This document shows, piece after piece, positions 27,121 to 35,285 of a stretch of 64,000 bases of DNA. The stretch covers positions 186,001-250,000 of the forward strand of contig NZ_JACHCP010000004.1 of assembly GCF_014207185.1 (NCBI RefSeq), written 5' to 3'. The notes beneath the pieces were generated by a model, which made no database searches, had not been told where the DNA came from, and worked only from the letters and a program-made list of their open reading frames with translations. Position numbers and translations under genes: made by a program. Positions within the stretch are counted from its first letter, which is position 1; each line of letters opens with the position of its first letter. The DNA comes from Rhodanobacter sp. A1T4 (GTDB taxonomy: Bacteria > Pseudomonadota > Gammaproteobacteria > Xanthomonadales > Rhodanobacteraceae).

Positions 27121-29058
27121 TCATCGAAACATCAGGTTTATCACCACCAGCGTAACCACCAGCACCAGCAGGGTCAGCGGAATGCCAACGCGCAGGAAGT
27201 CCTTGCCACGATAACCGCCGGGACCGGTAACCATCATCAGCGCAGGATGGCCAGAGCTGAGCAGAAAAGTATTCGACGACGACACCGCGACGATCAGCGC
27301 GTAAGCCGACGGGTTGCCGCCGGTAGCAACGGCTACGCTGATCGCCACCGGGACCATCATCACCGTGGCACCGACGTTGGACATCACCTGCGAAAACAGC
27401 AGGGTGAGGATTGCCAGCGATGCCTGCAAAATGTAAGGCGAAGCGTTGCCCAGGTGTTGCAGAACGACCTGTGCCACCCATGCCGCGGTGCCGGTGGAAT
27501 CCATCGACCAGCCCAGAGGGATCAGGCAGGCGGTGACGAAAATCGTTTTCCAGTTGACTGCCTTGTACGCCTCGTCCATGTTCAGCACGCCGGTCAGCAG
27601 CATGCCGATCGCGCCGGTCATCATGGCCACTGACAGATCGAGCTGGGTGAACAGCGCCAGGCACTTGGCCAGCACGAAGAAGCCGACCGCCTGCCAGATC
27701 TTGCCCGGTCGCTGCTCCTCTTTCGGGATGTCGGTGACGACGACCAGATCCTTGTCTTCCGATGCCAGCGACAGATCGCGCCAGTTGCTGTGCAAGACCA
27801 TGGTGTCGCCGGCGCGCAGCGTGACGGTGCGCACGTCCTCGCGAAACACCTGCTCGCCACGCGTCACCGCCAGCACCGAAATACCAAAGCGCTTGCGCAG
27901 GCGCAGATCACCGATGGTCTGCTTGATGAAACGCGAGCTGGGTGGAATCACCACCTCGGAAATGCCAGCACGGGTCGGGTTGAACAACTCGCCCAGCTGG
28001 CGCATCCGCGTCGACAAGCGGCACAGCTGATTGTTGGCAAACTGGGTCAGCTGTTCGCGCGGGCCAAGCACGCCAAGCACCGAGCCAACCCAGATCACGT
28101 GATCCACCGGCGGCGCCATGCGCGCATCGTTACCGCTCTTGATCGCCAGGATCATCGGCGAGTCGTGCAGCTGTTCGACTTCGCCGATGCTCATGCCCAC
28201 GAGAGGGCTTTCCGCGGTGACAGTGAGCTCGGCGGTTTCGCCACCGATGCCATAGGTCTCGGCAAAGTAGCTTTCGGTGCGGCCGGGCGTCACCTTCAGC
28301 CGTTCGTCCTCGTGACCGGGCAGCAGCTTGCGGCCGAAGAAATAGAAATACAGCACGCCGATCACGGCCAGCGTAAGGCCCACCGGCGTCACGCTGAAGA
28401 GGCCGAACTTCGGGATTGTATGCGCGCCTGGCAGCAGGTTGGCGTTGGCGCTGGCGATCAGATCGTTCAGCACAATCAGCGGCGAGTTGGCGATCAGCGT
28501 GGTGTTGGTGGCCGTCAAAATGCAGAACGCCATCGGCAGCAGCAGGCGCGACAACGGCACGCCGGTGCGCGCGGATAGCCGGCTGCTCACCGGGATCATC
28601 AGTGCTGCCAACGCCTGGCTGGGGATGATCGCGCTGAACAGGCTGGCGACCATGTTGATGACCAGGCCCAGGCGCGATTCCACGCCGCGCGCCATGCGCA
28701 TCACGAAGCGCGCGGTAAGGTTCAGCACACCGGCACGGTCGAGGCCTTCGCCCATGATCATGATGGCAATGATCGCGATCACCGCGTTGCCGGCGAAGCC
28801 GTTGAACACGCGCTCAGAAGGGATCAGGCCGGTCAGGCCGATGGTTACCACGACCAGCAGCGCCACCATGTCGGCACGAATCCACTCGAGTACCAGCATC
28901 AGCATGGTGAAACCCACCAGGCCGAGCACCAGCATCATGTCGGGGGTAAGCGTGAGCCCCACTAGCTGACGTTCCGCAAGGGTGGCTGGCAACGGTCGAT
29001 AGGAGTGGGCAGTGGAAGCTTCACGCTGCGTCGATTCGTCCCTGTCTGGATCGCGCAA
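27121..29058 (-). CDS. SLC13/CitT-type permease with two RCK_C (TrkA-C) domains
   Basis: Inner-membrane permease of 645 aa. An N-terminal half of about six helices is followed by two cytoplasmic TrkA-C domains (about 265-350 and 365-445, with GISEVVIPPSSRFI and VTLRAGDTMVLHS) and a second membrane half ending FLRVGIPLTLLVLVVTLVVI. This architecture occurs in the sodium/sulfate-anion group (YfbS, SAC1-like). Substrate could be sulfate or a carboxylate. The first 38 residues are polar, and an internal start at the MM pair (28938) is possible. Confidence 0.9.
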   Translation of the reverse strand: MRDPDRDESTQREASTAHSYRPLPATLAERQLVGLTLTPDMMLVLGLVGFTMLMLVLEWIRADMVALLVVVTIGLTGLIPSERVFNGFAGNAVIAIIAIMIMGEGLDRAGVLNLTARFVMRMARGVESRLGLVINMVASLFSAIIPSQALAALMIPVSSRLSARTGVPLSRLLLPMAFCILTATNTTLIANSPLIVLNDLIASANANLLPGAHTIPKFGLFSVTPVGLTLAVIGVLYFYFFGRKLLPGHEDERLKVTPGRTESYFAETYGIGGETAELTVTAESPLVGMSIGEVEQLHDSPMILAIKSGNDARMAPPVDHVIWVGSVLGVLGPREQLTQFANNQLCRLSTRMRQLGELFNPTRAGISEVVIPPSSRFIKQTIGDLRLRKRFGISVLAVTRGEQVFREDVRTVTLRAGDTMVLHSNWRDLSLASEDKDLVVVTDIPKEEQRPGKIWQAVGFFVLAKCLALFTQLDLSVAMMTGAIGMLLTGVLNMDEAYKAVNWKTIFVTACLIPLGWSMDSTGTAAWVAQVVLQHLGNASPYILQASLAILTLLFSQVMSNVGATVMMVPVAISVAVATGGNPSAYALIVAVSSSNTFLLSSGHPALMMVTGPGGYRGKDFLRVGIPLTLLVLVVTLVVINLMFR

Positions 29059-29102
29059 GTATAAGCGGGCCAGCCTGACTGCTGTGCATTGATATCATCG
29101 CT

Positions 29103-29122
29103 AGATTCGTTGCAACGAATCT
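29103..29122. promoter_or_regulatory. 20-bp perfect palindrome between trmB and the SLC13-type gene
   Basis: AGATTCGTTG followed directly by CAACGAATCT. It lies 10 bp beyond the trmB stop and 45 bp before the permease start on the same strand, so it may be an operator of the permease or a terminator hairpin of trmB. There is no T-run on the minus side. Confidence 0.55.
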
Positions 29123-29132
29123 TTCCGCGCGC

Positions 29133-29846
29133 TTAGCGTGTGCGGTACAGTAGATCCCACACGCCATGGCCTAGCTTCAGGCCGCGTCGCTCGAAATGGG
29201 TTTCGATGCGCCACGCCGGTTTCTCGGCGTACTCACCGGGCGCAATGGCGTTGCGCCAGTCGGGCGCGGCCTCCATCACTTCGAGCATGTGCTCGGCGTA
29301 GGCCTGCCAGTCGGTGGCCAGATGCAGCAGTCCGTTGGGTGCCATGCGCGAGGCGAGCAGGGCAACGAACCCGGGCTGGATCAGCCGGCGCTTGTTATGA
29401 CGTTTCTTGTGCCATGGGTCGGGAAACCAGATACGCGCCTCGGCCAACGTGCCGGGTGCGATCGCGTGCTCGAGCACTTCCACCGCATCGTGCTTGTACA
29501 GGCGCACATTGTTGGCATCGCGCGCGGCCAATGCATTCATCAGTCGACCGACGCCGGGGCCGTGTACTTCAATGCCGATGAAGTCGCGCGTCTGGTCGTG
29601 CTCGCTGGCCCAGGCCAGCGCCTCGCCGTTGCCGAAACCGATTTCCAGCACGAGTGGGGCTTCGCGGCTGAAGTTCGCGTGGAAGTCATGGGGTACGGTG
29701 CGATAGTCGATCCCGTAACGCGACCAGTGGGCCTCGAATGCATGCTGCTGCGCGGGCGTCATGCGGCCTTCGCGCAATACAAAGCTGCGGATACGGCGCA
29801 TGTAGTCGGGGCTTTGTGCATCGTCCTGTTTTTGCATGTCGCTCAT
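29133..29846 (-). CDS. trmB: tRNA (guanine-N7-)-methyltransferase TrmB
   Basis: SAM-dependent enzyme making m7G46 in tRNA (237 aa). SAM motif [13 protein letters not shown], the conserved [17 protein letters not shown] and the C-terminal [20 protein letters not shown] are diagnostic. The frame extends upstream to 29954, but ATG 29846 (MSDMQKQDD) gives the usual length. Located upstream of the SLC13-type gene, probably transcribed separately. Confidence 0.96.
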   Translation of the reverse strand: MSDMQKQDDAQSPDYMRRIRSFVLREGRMTPAQQHAFEAHWSRYGIDYRTVPHDFHANFSREAPLVLEIGFGNGEALAWASEHDQTRDFIGIEVHGPGVGRLMNALAARDANNVRLYKHDAVEVLEHAIAPGTLAEARIWFPDPWHKKRHNKRRLIQPGFVALLASRMAPNGLLHLATDWQAYAEHMLEVMEAAPDWRNAIAPGEYAEKPAWRIETHFERRGLKLGHGVWDLLYRTR

Positions 29847-30088
29847 GACGGCGTGTCTCGGTAAGGCGAAGATGGAGAATGGTGGAGCAGATCGATATCG
29901 GTGTGGCTGATGACGGCAGCGCAATGGTTGTCTGGGCGGGTTCATCGCGCTCATCGCGAAGACACATGCGTGATCCGAGCGTGTCTATTGTAGTGGTCGA
30001 CATGAGATTCGCCGATGCCGTGCACTCTCGCGGCAGACGACTCGGGATTGAGCGCCCCGTCGAATAGACAATCTTTGCAACAACAGAG

Positions 30089-30110
30089 GCCCGGCATGCT
30101 CGGGCTTTTG
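30089..30110 (-). terminator. Possible terminator after the DUF6600 gene
   Basis: GCCCG / CGGGC hairpin with a 7-base loop, 21 bp beyond the DUF6600 stop. On the plus strand it is followed by TTTT; on the minus strand only by CTCTGTTGTTG, so its efficiency for the minus-strand gene is doubtful. Confidence 0.4.
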
Positions 30111-30130
30111 AGGGGCGTCACGTATGGCCG

Positions 30131-32425
30131 TCAGTGCTGGTCTTCCCTGCTGGGTGCTTGTCTGGGTTCGGCATGTTGTGGTGCCGCACGCTGCGGCGGT
30201 GCAGTCGTCTGTGGCTGCGGTCTTTGCTGCTGTTGTTGCATTTGCTGCATCTGCATCTGGCGTTGCTGCATCTGTTGTTGCATTTGTGCCTGCATTTGTT
30301 GGCGCTGTTCCATCTGCTGCATTTGCTGCTGTTCCTGTGGGCGGTTGAACTCACGCGGAGCAACGTTGTTTTCCGGGCGTTGAAACTGCGGCGGCGGGTT
30401 GTTGCTTGGCACCGGTTGATTGATTAACGATGCTTGCCGGATCTGCGGCACCTGCGGCAGGGTTGATGTACGTCGATCGTTTGCGCGCGACGGATTGTCG
30501 TTGCTGTTGGAGATGCTGCTTCCTCGCGGATGCGCAAAGCGTGCAGAGGGCAGCTCCCCCTGACGGGTCTGGATAACGTTGTTGGGCACAGTGCCGTTTT
30601 GAACCTGGCCAGCTTGCGTGGCCGGGTTATTTCCATATGGAACGTTCTGCGGGGCATTGTCCCGGCTTGTTATCGCCGGTACGTTCTGGATGACGTTGGA
30701 CGTCGGCGGAAGATGGCGCAGCGCATTGCCGAACGATCGTGGATTACTTTGCACGTCGCGGCCGTTGGCTGCCGGTGTAACGTCGCTCTGATCCACAACA
30801 GGTCCGTTGCCAAAGTGTTGGCTCAGTACTTTGACATTCGAACCAGGCCGGGCGTTGACGGTAGGCGAACCAGCACGCTGTGAACCTGCCAGGTTTTTAG
30901 GTGCCCCGGTACCGCGGCTAAATGCTGCCGCGGGTGGTGCCTGCCGCGCCACTACATTGCGCTGAAATCCGCCGAGCGGCAGCGAACGCGCATGTTCACT
31001 GCGCGGTCCTGCCGCGTCTACGGCAGGACGCAGAACCGATCCGCTCGTCAAAACCGGTACGTCGGCTACCCGGCGTGGGTCGACGTGCAGCAGTTGGCTC
31101 CGCACATTTAGGCCACCGGCAAAGACCGTGCTCGGAACCGCCGTCAATCCACGTGGCGCGGCGCGGTTCACGTACTGCTCGCCGCGCAGCGGTGTGCCGT
31201 TGCGGTAGTGACCATACTGATTACTTATGTTGTTGAGGATCGTGGTGCGGTTGTTATTGATCACGCGGATATTGGTGATGTTGATGTTGCTGTAATAGCG
31301 CCGACTGCTGCGGTACCACGGGTTGTAAATTTCACCCGGACCGAGCGGAAACCAGCCGATCGGATGGATAGGTCCGGCACCGCCCGGGCTCACATAGCCG
31401 GGGTGCCCACCGCCCCAGCTACCGTCACCGACGAAGGCGACCAGTGCGGGTGCATAGATCGGGCGCACGCCGATCGGTCCGGGGATCCAGCCCCAGCCGC
31501 GGTGTGTATGCGCCCAGCGGCCGTAGTGATAAGGCGCGAAGCCCCAACGCGAATTATCGATCCAGCTCCAGCCCCACGGCATGATGTAAGCCCAGCTGCC
31601 ATCTTGATAAGGAGCCCAGTTGCTGTCGACGTTGGACGGATACCAGACGGCGCCGTAGTCGCTATCCGAATTCCAGTCGCCGTATTGGGCGAGGTCTTGA
31701 TAACCGACAACGTCATCGGAAACATACTGGGTGGCGGAAGGTTGCGCGTACTGGCGATCACGATCGCTGCACCATGCATCAAAGGCATCGCCACCGCTGA
31801 TGTCGGTGATCGTTCCGTTGATGAGGCCGGAATCGTAAAAACGATAGCTGTGTCCAGCGTTGATGGGACGCTGCGCGCTGTTTTCGCCATAGACGGTAGC
31901 ATCGCCATCCAGCGCAGTGACTTCGGTGCTCTGGCCACTGCCATCTATGTCTACCCGGAAAATGCCGGGCTGATCGAGCACGAGCGCTACGGTCGGCGTG
32001 TCGATCTCGTAGCTTTGGCCTGGATCGAGCGAGCGTACGCTGATGTTGAGCGAGCCCTGGGTCAGTTCAATCTGCGCCAGCTGGTCGTTCAAATTCAGCA
32101 GGCCGAAGTCGGTCTGGCTGGCGATGCGCAGTGTGCCACCACCCAGCTCCAGTTCGGCACGGGTGTCCTGCCCGGTCGACAAACGATCACCTGTCGTCAG
32201 TGGGCGGTTGATGCTGGCATCGCTCCACTCCTTGGCGCCGGCCGGCAAAAAGCCCAGGTCGCCTTCCATATACGACAATCGCGCCACGCGGCTGGGTGGA
32301 TCGACCGCCGTGTAGTCGCTCGCCGACTGGGCTTGCGCCAAGGCGACGGATGCGCCCAGCAGCAAAACGGCCAGCGGCTGCCAATAGGGACGCAAGGAAA
32401 ACCGTTCTTTCGTATACACACGCAT
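30131..32425 (-). CDS. Secreted FecR/DUF6600 protein with M/Q-rich tail
   Basis: Exported protein of 764 aa. Signal peptide to about residue 33 (VALAQAQSA), then a FecR-like beta domain (about 45-195) and the Trp-rich DUF6600 region (about 225-360: repeated W-x-P/W-x-W with WGWSWIDNSRWGFAPYHYGRW). The second half is a low-complexity Asn/Pro/Gln/Arg-rich stretch ending in a nearly pure Met/Gln segment. Start ATG 32425 has GGAG upstream; the open frame to 32527 is rejected. Probably periplasmic or cell-surface; no function is established for the family to my knowledge. Confidence 0.88.
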   Translation of the reverse strand: MRVYTKERFSLRPYWQPLAVLLLGASVALAQAQSASDYTAVDPPSRVARLSYMEGDLGFLPAGAKEWSDASINRPLTTGDRLSTGQDTRAELELGGGTLRIASQTDFGLLNLNDQLAQIELTQGSLNISVRSLDPGQSYEIDTPTVALVLDQPGIFRVDIDGSGQSTEVTALDGDATVYGENSAQRPINAGHSYRFYDSGLINGTITDISGGDAFDAWCSDRDRQYAQPSATQYVSDDVVGYQDLAQYGDWNSDSDYGAVWYPSNVDSNWAPYQDGSWAYIMPWGWSWIDNSRWGFAPYHYGRWAHTHRGWGWIPGPIGVRPIYAPALVAFVGDGSWGGGHPGYVSPGGAGPIHPIGWFPLGPGEIYNPWYRSSRRYYSNINITNIRVINNNRTTILNNISNQYGHYRNGTPLRGEQYVNRAAPRGLTAVPSTVFAGGLNVRSQLLHVDPRRVADVPVLTSGSVLRPAVDAAGPRSEHARSLPLGGFQRNVVARQAPPAAAFSRGTGAPKNLAGSQRAGSPTVNARPGSNVKVLSQHFGNGPVVDQSDVTPAANGRDVQSNPRSFGNALRHLPPTSNVIQNVPAITSRDNAPQNVPYGNNPATQAGQVQNGTVPNNVIQTRQGELPSARFAHPRGSSISNSNDNPSRANDRRTSTLPQVPQIRQASLINQPVPSNNPPPQFQRPENNVAPREFNRPQEQQQMQQMEQRQQMQAQMQQQMQQRQMQMQQMQQQQQRPQPQTTAPPQRAAPQHAEPRQAPSREDQH
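30220..30340 (-). repeat. Low-complexity CAG/ATG repeat coding an M/Q tail
   Basis: On the minus strand this stretch is an irregular run of CAG/CAA and ATG codons encoding about 40 residues of Met and Gln with few Arg, Ala and Glu. The repeat is degenerate at the DNA level, so length variation by slippage is plausible between strains. Confidence 0.85.
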
Positions 32426-32729
32426 GGTGCTCTCCGAACACAGTAGGTGCGACGATAGCCGCGTAACGAATACAACGGCCGGTCCTGTTTCAACGCAACG
32501 AGCACTGATCGCCCGATTAATGTGCACGGCCGGATTATGTGCACGGCAGGGCCTAGCCTGTACGTGGCTTTATCCACGGCGCCTCATGCTCGTTCAGCCA
32601 GCCGCTACCTGCGATTTACCCGCCGTTTGGCCGCGGGTGGTTGCACGCCATTTTGTCGTTGCGGAAATAAATTCGTCGTGCCATGCAGTTCCCACCGTTC
32701 GTATCCCGGGTTACCATCGCCCGGCCGAC
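32426..32729. other. Spacer between the DUF6600 gene and tRNA-Gly
   Basis: About 300 bp with no recognisable gene. It must contain the minus-strand DUF6600 promoter and the plus-strand tRNA promoter. A 10-base direct repeat TGTGCACGGC occurs at 32521 and 32538. Nothing else stands out. Confidence 0.6.
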
Positions 32730-32803
32730 GCGGGTGTAGCTCAATGGTAGAGCTGTAGCTTCCCAAGCTACTGACGAGGGTTCGATTCCCTTCACCCGCT
32801 CCA
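32730..32803 (+). tRNA. tRNA-Gly (anticodon CCC)
   Basis: A 74-nt cloverleaf with acceptor GCGGGTG / CACCCGC, D arm GCTC...GAGC, anticodon stem GTAGC / GCTAC with loop TTCCCAA (anticodon CCC), T loop TTCGATT and encoded CCA end (32801-32803). Reads GGG codons. Only 34 bp separate it from the next gene. Confidence 0.97.
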
Positions 32804-32837
32804 CTCCCTCGATTCTCACGAGCAGCGCCGCCGCCAG

Positions 32838-33305
32838 ATGACCGATCTGATCAAGTCCAGCCCCATTATTCTGGGCTGGCGCGAGCGGCTGGCATTGCCC
32901 GAGCTGGGCATCGGTCTGCTCAAGGCCAAGCTCGATACCGGCGCGCGCAGTAGCTCGCTGCATGTCGACACGCTGGAGACGTTTCAGCGAAGCGGTGAGA
33001 CATGGCTGCGCTTCACGCTGAATGTCCGGCGTCGACATCCGTTCGAAATCAGCTGCGAAGCACCTGCACTGGATCGTCGTATCGTGACCGATACTGGCGG
33101 GCGACGCACCGAGCGCTGGTTTATTCGCACGCAGGTCACATTGGCCGGGCAGTCTTTCAGCGTCGACGTCAACCTCACCGACCGTCGACATATGCTGTTT
33201 CCTCTGTTGCTCGGTCGCAGCGCCCTGGTGGGGCGGTTTGCGGTAGATCCGGCGCTTTCCTATACCCAGTCACGACCATCCTTGGTCGCTACGGACTCTC
33301 CATGA
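32838..33305 (+). CDS. rimB: RimB-like retropepsin-type ATP-dependent zinc protease
   Basis: Small aspartic-protease-like protein (155 aa) of the family adjacent to RimK. The active-site region [12 protein letters not shown] carries the DTGA motif and [13 protein letters not shown] the second conserved block. In Pseudomonas the RimA/RimB/RimK system adjusts glutamate tails on ribosomal protein S6, with RimB acting as the protease. It starts 34 bp after tRNA-Gly without an obvious promoter and overlaps rimK by 4 bp (ATGA). Confidence 0.9.
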   Translation: MTDLIKSSPIILGWRERLALPELGIGLLKAKLDTGARSSSLHVDTLETFQRSGETWLRFTLNVRRRHPFEISCEAPALDRRIVTDTGGRRTERWFIRTQVTLAGQSFSVDVNLTDRRHMLFPLLLGRSALVGRFAVDPALSYTQSRPSLVATDSP

Positions 33306-34183
33306 AAATTGCGATTCTGTCGCGCAACTCCCGTCTCTATTCGACCCGGCGACTGATCGAGGCAGCGCGCGAGCGTGGCCATGTGGTGCGCGTGCTCGAC
33401 CCGCTGCGCTGCTATGTGCGTATCGCCCCCAACGACGTTGCCATTCGCTACAAGGGCAAGGACGTGCGCGACATCGACGCAGTGATTCCACGCATCGGCA
33501 CGTCCAGCACGTTTTACGGCACAGCGGTGCTGCGCCAGTTCGAGATGATGGGGGTCTATACGCCCAATCCGTCCGACGCCGTGTTGCGCGCCCGGGACAA
33601 ATTGCGCTGTCTGCAGATACTCTCGTCGCAGGGGCTCGACATGCCGGTGACGGTGTTCGGGGACAACCCCGACGATACCAACGACGTGCTGGCGATGCTG
33701 GGCGATCCGCCGCACGTCATCAAGCTCAATGAAGGCAGCCAGGGCACCGGCGTGGTGCTGGCTGAAAAGCGCAGCGCTTCGCAGAGTGTGGTGGAGGCAT
33801 TCCGCGGCCTATATGCCAATTTCCTGGTGCAGGAATTCATCGCCGAAGCCAAAGGCAGTGACCTGCGCTGTTTCGTCGTTGGCAAAAAAGTCGTGGCTGC
33901 CATGCAACGCGTCGCCAGCCCCGGCGAATTCCGCGCCAACCTGCACCGTGGTGGTAGCGCGATCAAGGCGAGCCTGAGTGCGGAAGAAAAGCGTATCGCC
34001 ATCCGCGCAGCCGGTGCCTTGGGGCTTGGAATCGCCGGCGTCGATCTGCTGCGTTCGAACCGCGGTCCGCTACTGCTGGAAGTGAATGCGTCGCCCGGAC
34101 TTGAGGGTATCGAAGCAGCCTCGGGCATCGATGTATCCGGCGAGATCATTCGGCATTTGGAAAAGCAAATGCGCAAACATTGA
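33302..34183 (+). CDS. rimK: Ribosomal protein S6 glutamate ligase RimK
   Basis: ATP-grasp ligase (293 aa) adding glutamates to the C-terminus of S6. Begins [21 protein letters not shown]-grasp elements include [37 protein letters not shown] and the metal/ATP site [19 protein letters not shown]. Length and start match E. coli RimK closely. Translation probably depends on rimB because of the ATGA overlap; the open frame upstream of 33302 is a shadow of rimB. Confidence 0.96.
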   Translation: MKIAILSRNSRLYSTRRLIEAARERGHVVRVLDPLRCYVRIAPNDVAIRYKGKDVRDIDAVIPRIGTSSTFYGTAVLRQFEMMGVYTPNPSDAVLRARDKLRCLQILSSQGLDMPVTVFGDNPDDTNDVLAMLGDPPHVIKLNEGSQGTGVVLAEKRSASQSVVEAFRGLYANFLVQEFIAEAKGSDLRCFVVGKKVVAAMQRVASPGEFRANLHRGGSAIKASLSAEEKRIAIRAAGALGLGIAGVDLLRSNRGPLLLEVNASPGLEGIEAASGIDVSGEIIRHLEKQMRKH

Positions 34184-34237
34184 ACTGAAGTTAGTCGGTA
34201 TCGGGTCATTACGAAAGGCATAGTACGAACATCTTCG

Positions 34238-34265
34238 TTGACAGAGCCTCGTGATCAGCTATAGC
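34238..34265 (+). promoter_or_regulatory. Sigma70-type promoter for the secreted-protein gene
   Basis: A perfect TTGACA (34238-34243), 16-bp spacer and TATAGC (34260-34265). The start codon at 34336 would be about 65 nt downstream of the transcription start. Confidence 0.5.
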
Positions 34266-34335
34266 ATCATTTACAGGGAGATCTTGCGGCATGTATCCCG
34301 TTGCGGGATACGGCATGATCTGCAGGGAGCAGGGG

Positions 34336-34824
34336 ATGAAATTCAACGCACTTGTATTGACAGCAGTTGTGGGTGCACTGTTGCTTCCGGCTTGGGCTAC
34401 CCGTGTGGACGCAACAGAGCCTGCGGTGAAGGCGGCTAACAAGGACGACTTGATTGCAGCGTCTGCGGCGGTACACAAGCAGATGGTTCCTGGTGGGCGC
34501 TACGAGTTTGTGACGCCTGCAGAGCGCGATGTGGTGGATGCCAAACTGGGTGACATGCAGTCGCTGTTCGACAAGTACGGGACAGTGGCTACCATGAATC
34601 AGGATTCGAAAATTCAACTATTCAATGATCAGGAATCGGTCAATGCGATTCTGACCAATCGCGATGGAGATCGACGGATCTGCAAATCGGTAGCCCCGAC
34701 CGGCTCTCTCATTCCGAAGACAACCTGTCATACCTATGGGGAAATCGAGAGGTCTCATCGTGATAGCCAGAAATACTTGCAAGATAATCTTCTGCATATG
34801 CCGCAGCTGAAACATGGCGGCTGA
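34336..34824 (+). CDS. Small secreted protein with paired-Cys TGS motif
   Basis: Exported protein of 162 aa, family unnamed to me. Signal peptide to about residue 26 (MKFNALVLTAVVGALLLPAW...). The mature part is charged; its C-terminus has RICKSVAPTGSLIPKTTCHT followed by helical YGEIERSHRDSQKYLQDN. I recall similar C-x(n)-TGSxI-x(n)-C tails in small xanthomonad secreted proteins. ATG 34336 follows GGAGCAGGGG. An earlier Met at 34291 lacks a signal peptide context. It precedes the BlaI/M56 pair by 65 bp and may be linked to it. Confidence 0.75.
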   Translation: MKFNALVLTAVVGALLLPAWATRVDATEPAVKAANKDDLIAASAAVHKQMVPGGRYEFVTPAERDVVDAKLGDMQSLFDKYGTVATMNQDSKIQLFNDQESVNAILTNRDGDRRICKSVAPTGSLIPKTTCHTYGEIERSHRDSQKYLQDNLLHMPQLKHGG

Positions 34825-34889
34825 ACGTTTTTACTGTCTCACTATGATCTTGAAGAGGGTCGCGCTGACTGTATCGACGGAGTAACGAC

Positions 34890-35285
34890 ATGAAAGTACG
34901 ATCCTCCGGGCCTCTCAGGCCCAGTGAAGCGGAATTGCGAATCCTGCATGTTTTATGGGCACGCGACGCATGCACGGTTCGCGATGTGCATGATGTTCTT
35001 CACGCAGATGACGGCACCGGTTACACCACGGCGTTGAAGTTGCTGCAAGTCATGCATGGCAAGGGACTGGTGGAGCGCGATGACTCTCAGCGTGCACATG
35101 TCTATCGTGCTGCTATCAGTAAAGAACGGACCCAGAAAAAATTTCTGATTGACTTGGTGCAGCGAGTGTTCGATGGCTCGTCTTCGCAGTTGGTATTACA
35201 TGCGTTAGGCAGCCAGCGCACCAGCCGTGAGGAGTTGCGCGAAATACGGGCTTTGCTAAACAAACTCGACAAGGACGCGCCGTAA
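34890..35285 (+). CDS. BlaI/MecI/CopY-family repressor
   Basis: Winged-helix repressor of 131 aa: PSEAELRILHVLWARDACTV (helix 1-2), TTALKLLQVMHGKGLVERDD (recognition helix and wing) and a C-terminal dimerisation region. Family members are released by proteolysis triggered by a cognate M56 sensor, which is exactly the next gene; the TAA overlaps its ATG by one base. ATG 34890 has GGAG upstream. No beta-lactamase gene is adjacent, so the target is unclear. Confidence 0.94.
   Translation: MKVRSSGPLRPSEAELRILHVLWARDACTVRDVHDVLHADDGTGYTTALKLLQVMHGKGLVERDDSQRAHVYRAAISKERTQKKFLIDLVQRVFDGSSSQLVLHALGSQRTSREELREIRALLNKLDKDAP

Noticed and set aside
30220-30340. Possible short tandem repeat array or CRISPR-like structure
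   Set aside because: No constant repeat/spacer structure; it is simply a Met/Gln codon run in a coding sequence.
31208-32446. 412-codon plus-strand frame across the DUF6600 gene
   Set aside because: Shadow frame; the minus strand has signal peptide, FecR-like domain and Trp-rich DUF6600 region.
32730-32803. tRNA-Gly as an attachment site of an integrated element
   Set aside because: No integrase gene and no downstream copy of the tRNA 3' end were seen; the following genes are conserved rimB-rimK.
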